A program made the position numbers and the translations under genes. Shown piece after piece: positions 9,028-17,052 of a stretch of 64,000 nt of DNA. This DNA comes from JAMIFN01 sp964544605 (GTDB lineage Bacteria > Pseudomonadota > Gammaproteobacteria > Burkholderiales > Burkholderiaceae_C): assembly GCA_964544605.1 (NCBI GenBank), contig CAZJBX010000005.1, positions 33,373 to 97,372 of the forward strand. The letters run 5' to 3'. Each line of letters opens with the position of its first letter. The stretch's first letter is position 1. Below the pieces are notes generated by a model. The model did no database searches. It had not been told where the DNA came from and saw only the letters and a program-made list of their open reading frames with translations.

Positions 9028-9819
9028 ATGGCCCGCTCCAACACCCACCTCAGCCCCCTAGAGCGACTGCTTCTCAGCCGCTACTACCCCAGCGTGCTCA
9101 GCAGCTTCACCCTGCTGGCACTGCTGCTGGCGGCTTTGGTCGGCCTCAGCCGCCTGCCGCTGTTTCAGCTCTCGCAAGTGGTGATTCAAGGCGATTTGGA
9201 ACACACCGAATTGGAGCAAGTGCAGCACAGCACCGCCCACTTTTTGCAAGCACAAAACTTCTGGAGTTTGAGGCTGCATGAGGCCCAAGCCCTCTTTTTA
9301 AAAGAGCCTTGGGTGCGCAAAGCAGTGGTGGCGCGCGTCTTTCCCAACACCTTGCGCGTGGAACTCGAAGAACACCAAGCCACCGCCATTTGGCACAGCT
9401 CGCAAGGCCAACGCTACATCAACGCCGATGGCGAAATATTCGAAGCCAGCACCAGCTCCAAACACGAACACCTGCCTTTATTTAAAGGCGAAGACGAGCA
9501 AGCCCAGCGCATCATGAATACCTATATTGCCCTGAGCCAAGCCCTGCAACAAAAACAAACTGAAATCAAAGAGATAGAACTCAGCCCTGGCGGGCTTTGG
9601 CGCATTCGCCTCAGCTCCGATCTGCCCATTGAGCTGGGCCGAGGCACTGAATATGAATTACTCGCACGATTAGAGCAATTTTTTTATGGAATTTCTCAAA
9701 TTTACCCACAGAAATCCCCCAGAGAGGCCCTGCAAATGATAGTATCTGCTGATTTACGCTATCAAAGAGGTTTTAGCATACGAAAACGCGTCGCAGCGGA
9801 GCGTATTGGAGTCGAATAA
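9028..9819 (+). CDS. ftsQ: Divisome protein FtsQ
   Basis: Bitopic inner-membrane protein linking early and late division proteins through FtsB and FtsL (263 residues). A short cytoplasmic tail is followed by one membrane helix (about residues 24-42), a POTRA-type region beginning at LSQVVIQGDL, and the FtsQ beta domain. The last 160 bases, about 9650-9810, are clearly richer in A+T than the rest of the operon and may hold a promoter for ftsA-ftsZ. The stop overlaps the ftsA ATG (TAATG). Confidence 0.93.
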   Translation: MARSNTHLSPLERLLLSRYYPSVLSSFTLLALLLAALVGLSRLPLFQLSQVVIQGDLEHTELEQVQHSTAHFLQAQNFWSLRLHEAQALFLKEPWVRKAVVARVFPNTLRVELEEHQATAIWHSSQGQRYINADGEIFEASTSSKHEHLPLFKGEDEQAQRIMNTYIALSQALQQKQTEIKEIELSPGGLWRIRLSSDLPIELGRGTEYELLARLEQFFYGISQIYPQKSPREALQMIVSADLRYQRGFSIRKRVAAERIGVE

Positions 9820-11060
9820 TGGCCAAAGACTATACAAATATTGTTGCCGGCTTAGACATGGGCAGCTCCAAAATGCAAGTGGTTTTGGCCGATATTGGCC
9901 CCACCGCCAATCTGCGCGTGATTGGTGTGGGCAGTGCGCCCAGCAGTCGCGGCCTCAAGCGCGGCGCTGTCGTCAATATTGACGCCACCGTACACAGCAT
10001 TCAAATGGCCCTGCGCGAAGCCACTGCCATGGCCGAATGCAACACCATTCAAGGCGTTTACACCAGCATCACTGGCAGCCACATTCGCGGCATCAACTCC
10101 AACTCAGGTGTCATCACCGTGCGCAACAACGAGGTCAGCGCCCAAGACCTGCAACGCGTGCGTGAGGCGGCGCAAGCCATCACCATGTCCAATGATCATG
10201 CGGTGCTCTCCACCAATCAGCAGGAATACCTGATTGACAACCAAGAAGTGCGCCAGCCTGAGGGCATGAGCGGCCAACGCCTTGAAAGCCGCATCCACTT
10301 GGTCACAGGCTCCAAATCCGCCATTGAAAACACCGTCAAATGTGTGCGCCGCTGCGGCTTGCAAGTGCAGCACCTCATGGTCAATGCCCACGCCTCCAGC
10401 CATGCCGTACTGACCGAAGACGAAAAAGAACTCGGCGTGGTCTTGGTCGATATTGGCGCGGGCACCACCGATGTGGCCATCTACGCCAACGGCTTCATTC
10501 GCCACACCGCCGTCATCCCCATTGCGGGCGAGCTCATCACCAATGACATCGCCATGGCCCTGCACACGCCCACCAAAGACGCTGAGGAAATCAAACTCAG
10601 CAACGGCTGCGCCAAGCAACTCATGGCCGACCCTGAGGTGCAGGTCGAAGTCACGGGCTTGGGTGGCGAGCGCGAGCCCCGTTTTGTCAACAAACAAGCC
10701 TTGGCAGCAGTTATTGAGCCACGGGTTGAAGAAATTTTTGCCCTCGTGCTGCAAATCGTGCGCGAGTCTGGCATTGAAGAAATCCTCTCATCGGGCTTTG
10801 TGCTCACAGGCGGCAGCTCCCGTATGCCTGGCATGGTTGAACTGGCGGAAGACATCTTCCTCAAACCCGTTCGCCGTGGCCGCCCCCTGTACAAAGGCCC
10901 GCTAGAGGACTTGGTCATTCACCCCGAATCGGCCACCGTCATGGGCTTGCTTGAGGCAGCCCGCCTGAACCTACAACAAGGCTACGCCCCCGCTGGCTCT
11001 GGTCTTGGCCTTCGTGGCCTGCTGCAAAGCTTTCGCCACTTCATTCAACGCAATTTTTAA
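9819..11060 (+). CDS. ftsA: Cell division protein FtsA
   Basis: Actin-like ATPase that tethers FtsZ to the membrane (413 residues). The N-terminal phosphate loop is VAGLDMGSSKMQVVLAD, the 1C region carries TSITGSHIRG, the second phosphate site is LVDIGAGTTDVAIY, and the adenosine site is VLTGGSSRMPGM. The end, GLLQSFRHFIQRNF, fits the amphipathic membrane-targeting helix. Starts by one-base overlap with ftsQ; ftsZ follows after 23 bases. Confidence 0.96.
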   Translation: MAKDYTNIVAGLDMGSSKMQVVLADIGPTANLRVIGVGSAPSSRGLKRGAVVNIDATVHSIQMALREATAMAECNTIQGVYTSITGSHIRGINSNSGVITVRNNEVSAQDLQRVREAAQAITMSNDHAVLSTNQQEYLIDNQEVRQPEGMSGQRLESRIHLVTGSKSAIENTVKCVRRCGLQVQHLMVNAHASSHAVLTEDEKELGVVLVDIGAGTTDVAIYANGFIRHTAVIPIAGELITNDIAMALHTPTKDAEEIKLSNGCAKQLMADPEVQVEVTGLGGEREPRFVNKQALAAVIEPRVEEIFALVLQIVRESGIEEILSSGFVLTGGSSRMPGMVELAEDIFLKPVRRGRPLYKGPLEDLVIHPESATVMGLLEAARLNLQQGYAPAGSGLGLRGLLQSFRHFIQRNF

Positions 11061-11083
11061 TTCATCAACCTAAGGAGAATAGG

Positions 11084-12355
11084 ATGGCTATCGATATCGC
11101 ACACGACGACACTGGAAACAGCAGCTTCCAAGCTGGCACCGTCATCAAAGTTATTGGCGTCGGCGGCGGCGGCGGCAACGCCGTGGCCCATATGCAGCGC
11201 TCTGATGTCAAAGGCATCGAGTTTGTTTGCGCCAACACCGACTCGCAAGACCTCAACCGCCGTGAAGACTGCACCATCATCCAGCTCGGCCACACTGGCC
11301 TGGGCGCTGGCAGCAACCCCGAAGTGGGCCGCCAACTCACGGCTGAAGCCGAAGACAAAATCCGCGAGGCACTGGACGGTGCCAACCTGCTCTTCATCAC
11401 CGCCGGCATGGGCGGCGGCACAGGCACAGGTGGCGCACCCATCATCGCCCGCATTGCGCGTGAAATGAACATCCTCACCATCGCCATCGTCACCAAACCC
11501 TTCGAATTTGAAGGTGCCATGCGCACCCAATACGCCGACGACGGCCTGGCCGAACTCGAAGCCAATGTGGACGCCCTGATTGTGGTGCTCAACGAAAAAC
11601 TGCTCCAAATCTACCCCGAAGATGTCAGCCTCTCTGAAGCCTTCGGCTACGCCGACAATGTCCTGAAAAACGCCGTCTCTGGCATCTCTGACATCATCAA
11701 TGTCAAAGGTCATATGAATGTGGACTTCAACGATGTGCGCACCGTCATGAGCCACCCAGGCAAAGCCCTCATGGGCATCGCCAGCGCCGAAGGCCCAGAC
11801 CGCGCCACCGTCGCCGCACAAGAGGCCATCGCCTGCCCGCTGCTCGAAGGCATTGATGTGAAAAACGCCAAAGGTCTATTGGTCGTCATTAGCGCCGCTG
11901 AAAACACCTTCAAGCTCAACGAAACCCGCAAAGTCATGCAAGTGCTTGAGTCCTCCACCTCCGACAAAACCATCACCAAAGTGGGCACCGTTTACGACGA
12001 CAGCATGGGCGACAAACTCTCCGTCACCGTTGTTGCCACCGGCTTGGGCGATGAAAAAGCCGAAGCCGAAGCGGAGGCTGAGCCGCAGCACTTCATCATC
12101 CGCCGCACCGGCACCGATGACATGCCCGCCACCGCAGATGCACTGGCCCCACAGCAGCCCCAACTGGCTGATGCGCCCTTCCTCTCGAACAACCCCAGCG
12201 ACTACAACCAAGGTATGCAAGTGCCCGCCTACATCCGCAACCCCCGCAGCAGCGTGGTCAACCCTGCCGCAGCGGACAGCAAAATCTCTGCCCTGCAATC
12301 TGGCGGTATGCAAGAAATTGACATCCCCGCCTACCTGCGCAAGCAAGCAGATTAA
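11084..12355 (+). CDS. ftsZ: Cell division GTPase FtsZ
   Basis: Tubulin-like GTPase that forms the division ring (423 residues). GTP-binding features are IKVIGVGGGGGNAVAHM, the tubulin signature AGMGGGTGTGGAP and the NVDFNDVRTVM region with the T7-loop aspartate. A variable acidic linker follows from about residue 318 and the C-terminal peptide IDIPAYLRKQAD is the site bound by FtsA and ZipA. A strong ribosome site, AAGGAG at about 11071, precedes the ATG, matching the high level of FtsZ cells need. Confidence 0.97.
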   Translation: MAIDIAHDDTGNSSFQAGTVIKVIGVGGGGGNAVAHMQRSDVKGIEFVCANTDSQDLNRREDCTIIQLGHTGLGAGSNPEVGRQLTAEAEDKIREALDGANLLFITAGMGGGTGTGGAPIIARIAREMNILTIAIVTKPFEFEGAMRTQYADDGLAELEANVDALIVVLNEKLLQIYPEDVSLSEAFGYADNVLKNAVSGISDIINVKGHMNVDFNDVRTVMSHPGKALMGIASAEGPDRATVAAQEAIACPLLEGIDVKNAKGLLVVISAAENTFKLNETRKVMQVLESSTSDKTITKVGTVYDDSMGDKLSVTVVATGLGDEKAEAEAEAEPQHFIIRRTGTDDMPATADALAPQQPQLADAPFLSNNPSDYNQGMQVPAYIRNPRSSVVNPAAADSKISALQSGGMQEIDIPAYLRKQAD

Positions 12356-12369
12356 GCGCCAACCTCAAC

Positions 12370-12409
12370 GCCGCTGGGACACGGTTCTCTCCTTTTCCAG
12401 CCCAGCGGC
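12370..12409 (+). other. Stem-loop between ftsZ and lpxC
   Basis: A perfect 9-bp stem (GCCGCTGGG at 12370-12378 pairing with CCCAGCGGC at 12401-12409) encloses a 22-base pyrimidine-rich loop. There is no T-run after it, so it is not a classic terminator. It could be an attenuator, an RNA-stability element or a partial transcription barrier before lpxC. Confidence 0.45.
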
Positions 12410-12427
12410 ACCTACTGCCTCAGTCCT

Positions 12428-13306
12428 ATGCCCCAGCAACAAACCATCGCCCAAAGCATCAGCGTCGTAGGCGTCGGCCTGCACAGCGGCAAGCGCGTCG
12501 AGCTCTGCCTCAAACCCGCGCCAGCCAACACGGGCATCGTCTATCGCCGCACCGACCTCAACCCACCCGTTGACATCCCCGCCCGCGCCGATGCCGTTGG
12601 CGACACCCGCCTCGCCTCCACCTTGCAACACGGCGAAGCCAGCGTGCAAACCGTCGAGCACCTCATGTCCGCCTGCTACGGCCTCGGCATCGACAACCTC
12701 CGCGTTGAAGTCAACGCCCCCGAACTCCCCATCCTCGACGGCTCCGCCTCCGCCTTTGTCTTCCTGCTTGAATCGGCTGGTGTCAGCGCCCAAAACGCCC
12801 AGCGCAAATACATCCGTGTCCTGCGCCCCATTGAAGTCGAACACGGTGAAGGCAAAAACCACAAATACGCCCGCCTCAGCCCCTTTGATGGCGGCTTCAA
12901 ACTCAGCTTCCAAATCGACTTCGACCACCCCGTCGTCCAAGCCACAGGGCAAAAAGCCGAATTCACCATTGGCCTTGGCGACTACGCCGACCAAATCGCC
13001 CGTGCCCGCACCTTCTGCTTCACCCGCGATGTCGAATCCATGCGCTCCGTCGGCCTTGCCCTTGGCGGCGGCCTCGACAACGCCATCGTCATCGGCGACT
13101 ACCACACCCTCGGCGGTGAACAACTGCGCTACGACGACGAATTCGCCAAACACAAACTGCTCGACGCCATCGGCGACCTCTACCTCGCTGGCCTGCCCCT
13201 CTTGGCCCACTACGAAGCCTACCGCTCTGGCCACGACCTCAACAACCAACTGCTGCGCGCCCTCTTTGCCGACCGCAACAACTTCGACATCATCACCCTC
13301 AACTAA
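12428..13306 (+). CDS. lpxC: UDP-3-O-acyl-N-acetylglucosamine deacetylase
   Basis: Zinc deacetylase of the committed step of lipid A synthesis (292 residues, slightly short). Zinc ligands are visible in VEHLMSACYGLGIDNL and KHKLLDAIGDLYL; the catalytic C-terminal histidine is in SGHDLNNQLLRAL, and ELPILDGSA is the family active-site stretch. It closes the dcw cluster as in many proteobacteria, 72 bases after ftsZ. Confidence 0.95.
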   Translation: MPQQQTIAQSISVVGVGLHSGKRVELCLKPAPANTGIVYRRTDLNPPVDIPARADAVGDTRLASTLQHGEASVQTVEHLMSACYGLGIDNLRVEVNAPELPILDGSASAFVFLLESAGVSAQNAQRKYIRVLRPIEVEHGEGKNHKYARLSPFDGGFKLSFQIDFDHPVVQATGQKAEFTIGLGDYADQIARARTFCFTRDVESMRSVGLALGGGLDNAIVIGDYHTLGGEQLRYDDEFAKHKLLDAIGDLYLAGLPLLAHYEAYRSGHDLNNQLLRALFADRNNFDIITLN

Positions 13307-13328
13307 GCCCCGCTGAAAGCCCAACCGC

Positions 13329-13739
13329 ATGACCCCCTGCCCCGCCCCCGCCGCCTGCTCACAAGAAGACATGGAGCTCGTCCTCAAAGTCATCCCCATG
13401 CCCTCTGACTGCAACGCCAACGGCGACATCTTCGGCGGCTGGGTCATGGCCCATGTGGACCAAGCCGCCTCCGTCCTCGCCGCCAAAGCCGCACAAGGCC
13501 GCGTCGCCACCGTCGCCGTCAAAGAATTCGTCTTCAAACAACCCGTTGGCGTCGGCGACATCCTCAGCTTCTACGCCAAAATCGAACGCGTTGGTCGCAC
13601 CTCCATCAGCATCTGTGTTGAAGTCCTGGCCGAACCCTTCCTCAGCCAAGGCGACTTCAAAAAAGTCACCGAAGCCAGCCTCACCTTCGTCGCCATCGAC
13701 GACCAAGGCCGCCCCCGCCCCGTGCCAGCGCCAAAATAA
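13329..13739 (+). CDS. Acyl-CoA thioesterase, YciA-like hotdog protein
   Basis: A 136-residue single hotdog-domain protein expected to hydrolyse acyl-CoA to free acid and CoA in the cytoplasm. The family motif appears as NANGDIFGGWVMAHVDQAAS, with the catalytic aspartate in HVDQAA, followed by VAVKEFVFKQPVGVGD. The start is 22 bases after lpxC, so it may be the last gene of that transcript. Exact substrate range cannot be read from sequence. Confidence 0.85.
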   Translation: MTPCPAPAACSQEDMELVLKVIPMPSDCNANGDIFGGWVMAHVDQAASVLAAKAAQGRVATVAVKEFVFKQPVGVGDILSFYAKIERVGRTSISICVEVLAEPFLSQGDFKKVTEASLTFVAIDDQGRPRPVPAPK

Positions 13740-13754
13740 AACCACAAAACGGGC

Positions 13755-13760
13755 TATAAT
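13755..13760 (+). promoter_or_regulatory. Probable -10 box of the tRNA-His promoter
   Basis: A perfect TATAAT ends 12 bases before the tRNA-His gene, giving a start site close to its 5' end. No good TTGACA-like -35 box is visible at the usual distance, so only the -10 element is claimed. Confidence 0.55.
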
Positions 13761-13772
13761 CATTGGTTCTAC

Positions 13773-13849
13773 GGTGGCTGTAGCTCAGTTGGTAGAGTCC
13801 AGGATTGTGATTCCTGTTGTCGTGGGTTCGAGCCCCATCAGCCACCCCA
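13773..13849 (+). tRNA. tRNA-His (GTG)
   Basis: A complete cloverleaf with encoded CCA (13847-13849). The acceptor stem GTGGCTG pairs with CAGCCAC, and the extra G at 13773 pairs with C73, the identity feature of tRNA-His. The anticodon GTG lies in GATTGTGATT, the D arm is TAGCTCAGTTGGTAGAG and the T arm is GTGGGTTCGAGCCCCAT. It stands alone with its own -10 box and terminator, next to the left end of the accessory island. Confidence 0.97.
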
Positions 13850-13866
13850 ATAAATTCAACAACTTA

Positions 13867-13894
13867 GGCCAGCTTTTCATAGCTGGCCTTTTTT
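13867..13894 (+). terminator. Intrinsic terminator of tRNA-His
   Basis: Stem GGCCAGCT / AGCTGGCC (13867-13874 and 13881-13888) with a six-base loop, followed by six T. It lies 17 bases after the tRNA and ends that transcript. Confidence 0.88.
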
Positions 13895-14134
13895 GTTTGT
13901 GGCCCATGCCGCCGCTATAGAGTCCCTTTTCAGCGGCGGACACTTTGCCTTATATAAGCGAGCAAGTCGGCCCTGGTCTTCAGACCCCACCACAGAAAAC
14001 GAAGGCTTGCTTTTTTACCCGCCGCTTTACAGCTACGATAGAAAGCTTTGAATCCCAGACCCTAGCGGCGCAGCGGTGTAGTGGCACACGCCATGCCGCT
14101 TAGGCTCAAGCACAGCAAGAAGAAAAAGGACGAC
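13895..14134. other. Intergenic left edge of the restriction island
   Basis: About 240 bases between the tRNA-His terminator and hsdM. No convincing gene, integrase fragment or copy of the tRNA 3' end was seen. A promoter for the hsd operon is expected here, but no clear -35/-10 pair stands out; TATATA at 13951-13956 is the best -10-like sequence. Confidence 0.5.
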
Positions 14135-15793
14135 ATGCGCATGGCAAGCAAAAGCAGCAAAACTAGTACAAGCACGGGCGGTGCTGATTTGGGCTTTGAA
14201 GCCGAGCTTTTCAAAGCCGCCGACAAACTGCGCGGCAATATGGAGCCCAGCGACTACAAGCATGTGGCCCTGGGGCTTATCTTCCTCAAATACATCTCTG
14301 ACGCCTTTGAAGTCAAACGCCAAGAGCTGCTGCAAGAAGACGAATACGCCGCCGAAGACCGCGACGAATACCTGGCCGAAAATGTGTTCTGGGTGCCCAA
14401 AGAAGCCCGCTGGTCACACCTGCAAGCCAATGCCAAGCAGCCCACCATCGGCACGCTGGTTGATGAGGCCATGCGCGCCATTGAAAAAGACAACGAATCA
14501 CTCAAGGGCGTATTGCCCAAAGACTACGCCCGCCCTGCGCTCAGCAAAGTCATGCTGGGTGAACTGATTGACCTCATCTCAGGCATCACGCTGCACCCCG
14601 TAGGGGCGTTGCATGCAACGCCTCTACCAACGGCAAAATCTCACGATATCTTGGGCCGTGTGTACGAATACTTTCTGGGTGAATTTGCTGGCGCTGAAGG
14701 CAAGCGCGGGGGCGAGTTCTACACCCCCCGCTCGGTGGTACGCACCTTAGTTGAAATGCTTGAACCCTATAGTGGCCGCGTGTACGACCCCTGTTGCGGC
14801 TCAGGTGGCATGTTTGTCCAGTCTGAAAAGTTCGTCGCCCAGCACGGTGGCCGCATTGGTGATATTGCCATCTACGGGCAAGAGTCCAACTACACCACAT
14901 GGCGGCTGGCCAAAATGAACCTTGCCGTGCGCGGCATCGACTCCAAGATTTTCTGGAACACCGAAGGCAGCTTTCACAAAGACGAATTCGCCACCCAGCG
15001 CGGCAGCGATGGCGCGCCCATGAAGGCCGACTACATACTGGCCAACCCGCCATTCAACATCTCTGACTGGGGCGGTGAGCGCCTGCGCGAAGATGTGCGC
15101 TGGAAATTTGGCACACCCCCTGCGGGCAACGCCAACTACGCTTGGCTGCAACACATCTACCACCACCTGGCCCCCAATGGCACAGCAGGCGTGGTACTGG
15201 CCAACGGCTCTATGAGCAGCCAGCAAAGCGGCGAAGGGGACATCCGCCAAGCCATGCTCGAAGCCGATGTGGTGGACTGCATGGTCGCCCTGCCTGGGCA
15301 ACTCTTTTACTCCACACAAATCCCCGCCTGCCTGTGGTTCTTGGCCCGCAACAAGAATCCAGTAGGGGCGTTGCATGCAACGCCCCTACGCGACCGCCGT
15401 GGCCAAGTGCTGTTCATTGATGCCCGCAACTTGGGCGCTATGGTCGATCGCACCCGCCGTGAACTCACCGAAGACGACATCCAGCTCATCGCCCAAACCT
15501 ACCATGCTTGGCGTGATGAATCAGGGCGCGACGAATCAGGGCGCGATGAATCGCGCCCCTACAAGGACATTCCTGGCTTTTGCAAATCAGCCAGCCTAGA
15601 AGACATCCGCAAACATGGCTTTGTCCTTACCCCTGGCCGCTATGTCGGCGCGGCAGAAGTTGAAGACGATGGCGAACCCTTTACAGAAAAAATGGCACGC
15701 CTATCTGCCCTGTGGCGCCAGCAGCAGCAAGAAGCCATGCGGCTGGATGCAGCCATAGAGAAGAACTTGCAAGAACTGGGCTTTGGAGGCTAA
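14135..15793 (+). CDS. hsdM: Type I restriction-modification system, DNA methyltransferase subunit HsdM
   Basis: N6-adenine methyltransferase subunit that partners HsdS and HsdR (552 residues). An HsdM N-terminal domain (GFEAELFKAADKLRGNMEPS) is followed by the AdoMet motif DPCCGSGGMFVQ near residue 218 and the catalytic ANPPFN near residue 304. The ATG at 14135 follows AAAAAGGA; 14141 is an alternative, and ATGs further up extend into doubtful sequence. Three palindromic repeat elements are inserted in frame at residues about 156-165, 410-418 and 460-476. They lie in surface-type loops outside the catalytic motifs, so the enzyme may still work. rhuM follows after three bases. The last 35 codons are duplicated downstream of rhuM. 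Confidence 0.93.
   Translation: MRMASKSSKTSTSTGGADLGFEAELFKAADKLRGNMEPSDYKHVALGLIFLKYISDAFEVKRQELLQEDEYAAEDRDEYLAENVFWVPKEARWSHLQANAKQPTIGTLVDEAMRAIEKDNESLKGVLPKDYARPALSKVMLGELIDLISGITLHPVGALHATPLPTAKSHDILGRVYEYFLGEFAGAEGKRGGEFYTPRSVVRTLVEMLEPYSGRVYDPCCGSGGMFVQSEKFVAQHGGRIGDIAIYGQESNYTTWRLAKMNLAVRGIDSKIFWNTEGSFHKDEFATQRGSDGAPMKADYILANPPFNISDWGGERLREDVRWKFGTPPAGNANYAWLQHIYHHLAPNGTAGVVLANGSMSSQQSGEGDIRQAMLEADVVDCMVALPGQLFYSTQIPACLWFLARNKNPVGALHATPLRDRRGQVLFIDARNLGAMVDRTRRELTEDDIQLIAQTYHAWRDESGRDESGRDESRPYKDIPGFCKSASLEDIRKHGFVLTPGRYVGAAEVEDDGEPFTEKMARLSALWRQQQQEAMRLDAAIEKNLQELGFGG
14600..14627. repeat. Short GTAG/CTAC palindrome, copy 1, in frame in hsdM
   Basis: A 28-base near-perfect palindrome with one mismatch (CCTCTAC instead of CCCCTAC at the right end). 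It begins GTAGGGGCG and has GCATGC at its centre. It adds residues VGALHATPL to HsdM just before the methyltransferase domain, at a position where related HsdM proteins read straight into KDILGRVYEYF. Confidence 0.9.
15362..15389. repeat. Short GTAG/CTAC palindrome, copy 2, in frame in hsdM
   Basis: A perfect 28-base palindrome of the same family as the one at 14600, again encoding VGALHATPL in the same reading frame. It splits the HsdM stretch between FLARNKN and RDRRGQVLFIDARN. Confidence 0.92.
15511..15562 (+). repeat. Right half of a long REP element in hsdM (15-bp units)
   Basis: Three successive 15-base units of the type GCGCGATGAATCAGG, the last running into GCGCCCCTAC. They encode RDESG-RDESG-RDES-RPY in HsdM. 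The left GTAG end of the full element is missing, so this is a half element or a site that lost its left arm. Confidence 0.85.
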
Positions 15794-15796
15794 AGC

Positions 15797-16846
15797 ATGA
15801 CAAGCAGTGATTCACCCCCACCAACGGGAGAACTGCTGGTCTATCAAGGCCAAGGTGCAGATACGCCGCTGGTTGTGCGTCTGGAAGGTGAAACCGTATG
15901 GTTGAGCCAAAAGCAATTGGCAGAGCTGTACGCTGTGACAGTCCCCACAATCAACGAACATATCACCAACATATATGACGATGAGGAGGTGGAGCCAGAA
16001 GCAACTATTAGGAAATTCCGAATAGTTCAAACCGAGGGCAACCGGCAGGTCAAGCGGCTGATTGACCACTACAACCTAGAGGTGATTCTGGCCGTAGGCT
16101 TTCGCGTGCGCTCGCGTCAAGGAAGCCAGTTTCGTCGCTGGGCCAACGATCGGATCAGCGAATACCTCATTAAAGGCTACACCATGGATGACGAGCGCCT
16201 CAAAGGTGGCGCCGGTGTGGTGGACTACTTTGACGAACTGCTGGCGCGCATTCGCGACATCCGCGCCAGCGAAGCTCGCGTCTATATGATGGTGCGCAAC
16301 ATTTTTTCCTTGGCTGCTGACTACCAAGAGGATGACAAAGTCACCCAGCTCTTCTTCGCGACCATGCAAAACAAAATGCACTATGCCGCCACGGGACTGA
16401 CCGCAGCCGAAATCATTCAACAGCGCGCCAATGCCGCCCAGCCCAACATGGGCCTGACCAGCTGGAAGGGATCTCGCGTGCTCAAAACAGATGTTGGTAC
16501 AGCCAAAAACTACCTTGATCAAAGCGAAATCAACACACTCAACCGCATCACGGTGATGTTCCTTGATCAAGCCGAATTCCGCGCACAGCGCCGCCAAACC
16601 ATCCGCATGGCCGACTGGCAATCTTTCCTCGAAAAATTCCTCAATGATGTTGAGCTTCCGGCACTTGATCACGCAGGAAAAGCCAGCCATGCCACAGCGC
16701 TGGAGCATGCCCATGAGCAATACGAACAATTCAGCCAAAAACGCCGCCAGCAAGACCAACTGGAGGCCGAGCAGCGCTATCTGGATGAGCTAAAAACAAC
16801 CGCTGCCACCTTGGAAGACCAAAGAAAGAGGCGAGGCACAAAATGA
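15797..16846 (+). CDS. RhuM-family protein
   Basis: A 349-residue member of the RhuM family, first named from a Salmonella pathogenicity island and now often seen inside type I restriction loci; its biochemical role is not known. The N-terminal half has the family pattern ETVWLSQKQLAELYAV, EHITNIYDDEE and NLEVILAVGFRVRS, suggesting a winged-helix or KilA-N-like DNA-contact region. The C-terminal third is predicted to be helical and charged (QKRRQQDQLEAEQRYLDEL). It starts three bases after hsdM, implying co-translation. It is flanked by two copies of the hsdM 3' end, which suggests it arrived as a cassette. Confidence 0.85.
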   Translation: MTSSDSPPPTGELLVYQGQGADTPLVVRLEGETVWLSQKQLAELYAVTVPTINEHITNIYDDEEVEPEATIRKFRIVQTEGNRQVKRLIDHYNLEVILAVGFRVRSRQGSQFRRWANDRISEYLIKGYTMDDERLKGGAGVVDYFDELLARIRDIRASEARVYMMVRNIFSLAADYQEDDKVTQLFFATMQNKMHYAATGLTAAEIIQQRANAAQPNMGLTSWKGSRVLKTDVGTAKNYLDQSEINTLNRITVMFLDQAEFRAQRRQTIRMADWQSFLEKFLNDVELPALDHAGKASHATALEHAHEQYEQFSQKRRQQDQLEAEQRYLDELKTTAATLEDQRKRRGTK

Positions 16847-16935
16847 TGGCGAGAAACCTGTTGATCATCGCAGATGAGGCTGCTGAAAAGCGACCAGACA
16901 AAAGAGCTTGAAAATGATGCTTGAAGAGGTATCCC

Positions 16936-17052
16936 ATGAGTAACGAAAAAATGGCACGCCTATCTGCCCTGTGGCGTGAGCAACGGGCAGAGGCAGCAAG
17001 ACTGGATGCCGCGATTGAGGCCAACTTGAAGGAACTGGGCTATGGTGGATGA
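16936..17052 (+). pseudogene. Duplicated C-terminal fragment of hsdM
   Basis: A 38-codon frame, MSNEKMARLSALWREQRAEA onward, that matches the last 35 residues of HsdM. Bases 16945-16976 are identical to hsdM bases 15686-15717 (32 of 32), after which the copies differ in DNA but still encode the same protein pattern (RLDAAIEANLKELGYGG versus RLDAAIEKNLQELGFGG). The downstream copy looks closer to typical HsdM ends, so it may be the original terminus displaced by the rhuM insertion. It has its own ATG but only a weak ribosome site and may not be made as a protein. Confidence 0.8.

Noticed and set aside
13773..13849. tRNA-His as the attachment site of an integrated element
   Set aside because: No integrase gene and no second copy of the tRNA 3' end were found up to 24.6 kb; kept only as a hotspot idea.
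15797..16846. rhuM as a disrupting insertion that truncates hsdM
   Set aside because: hsdM upstream is full length with its own intact C-terminus; the downstream tail is an extra copy.
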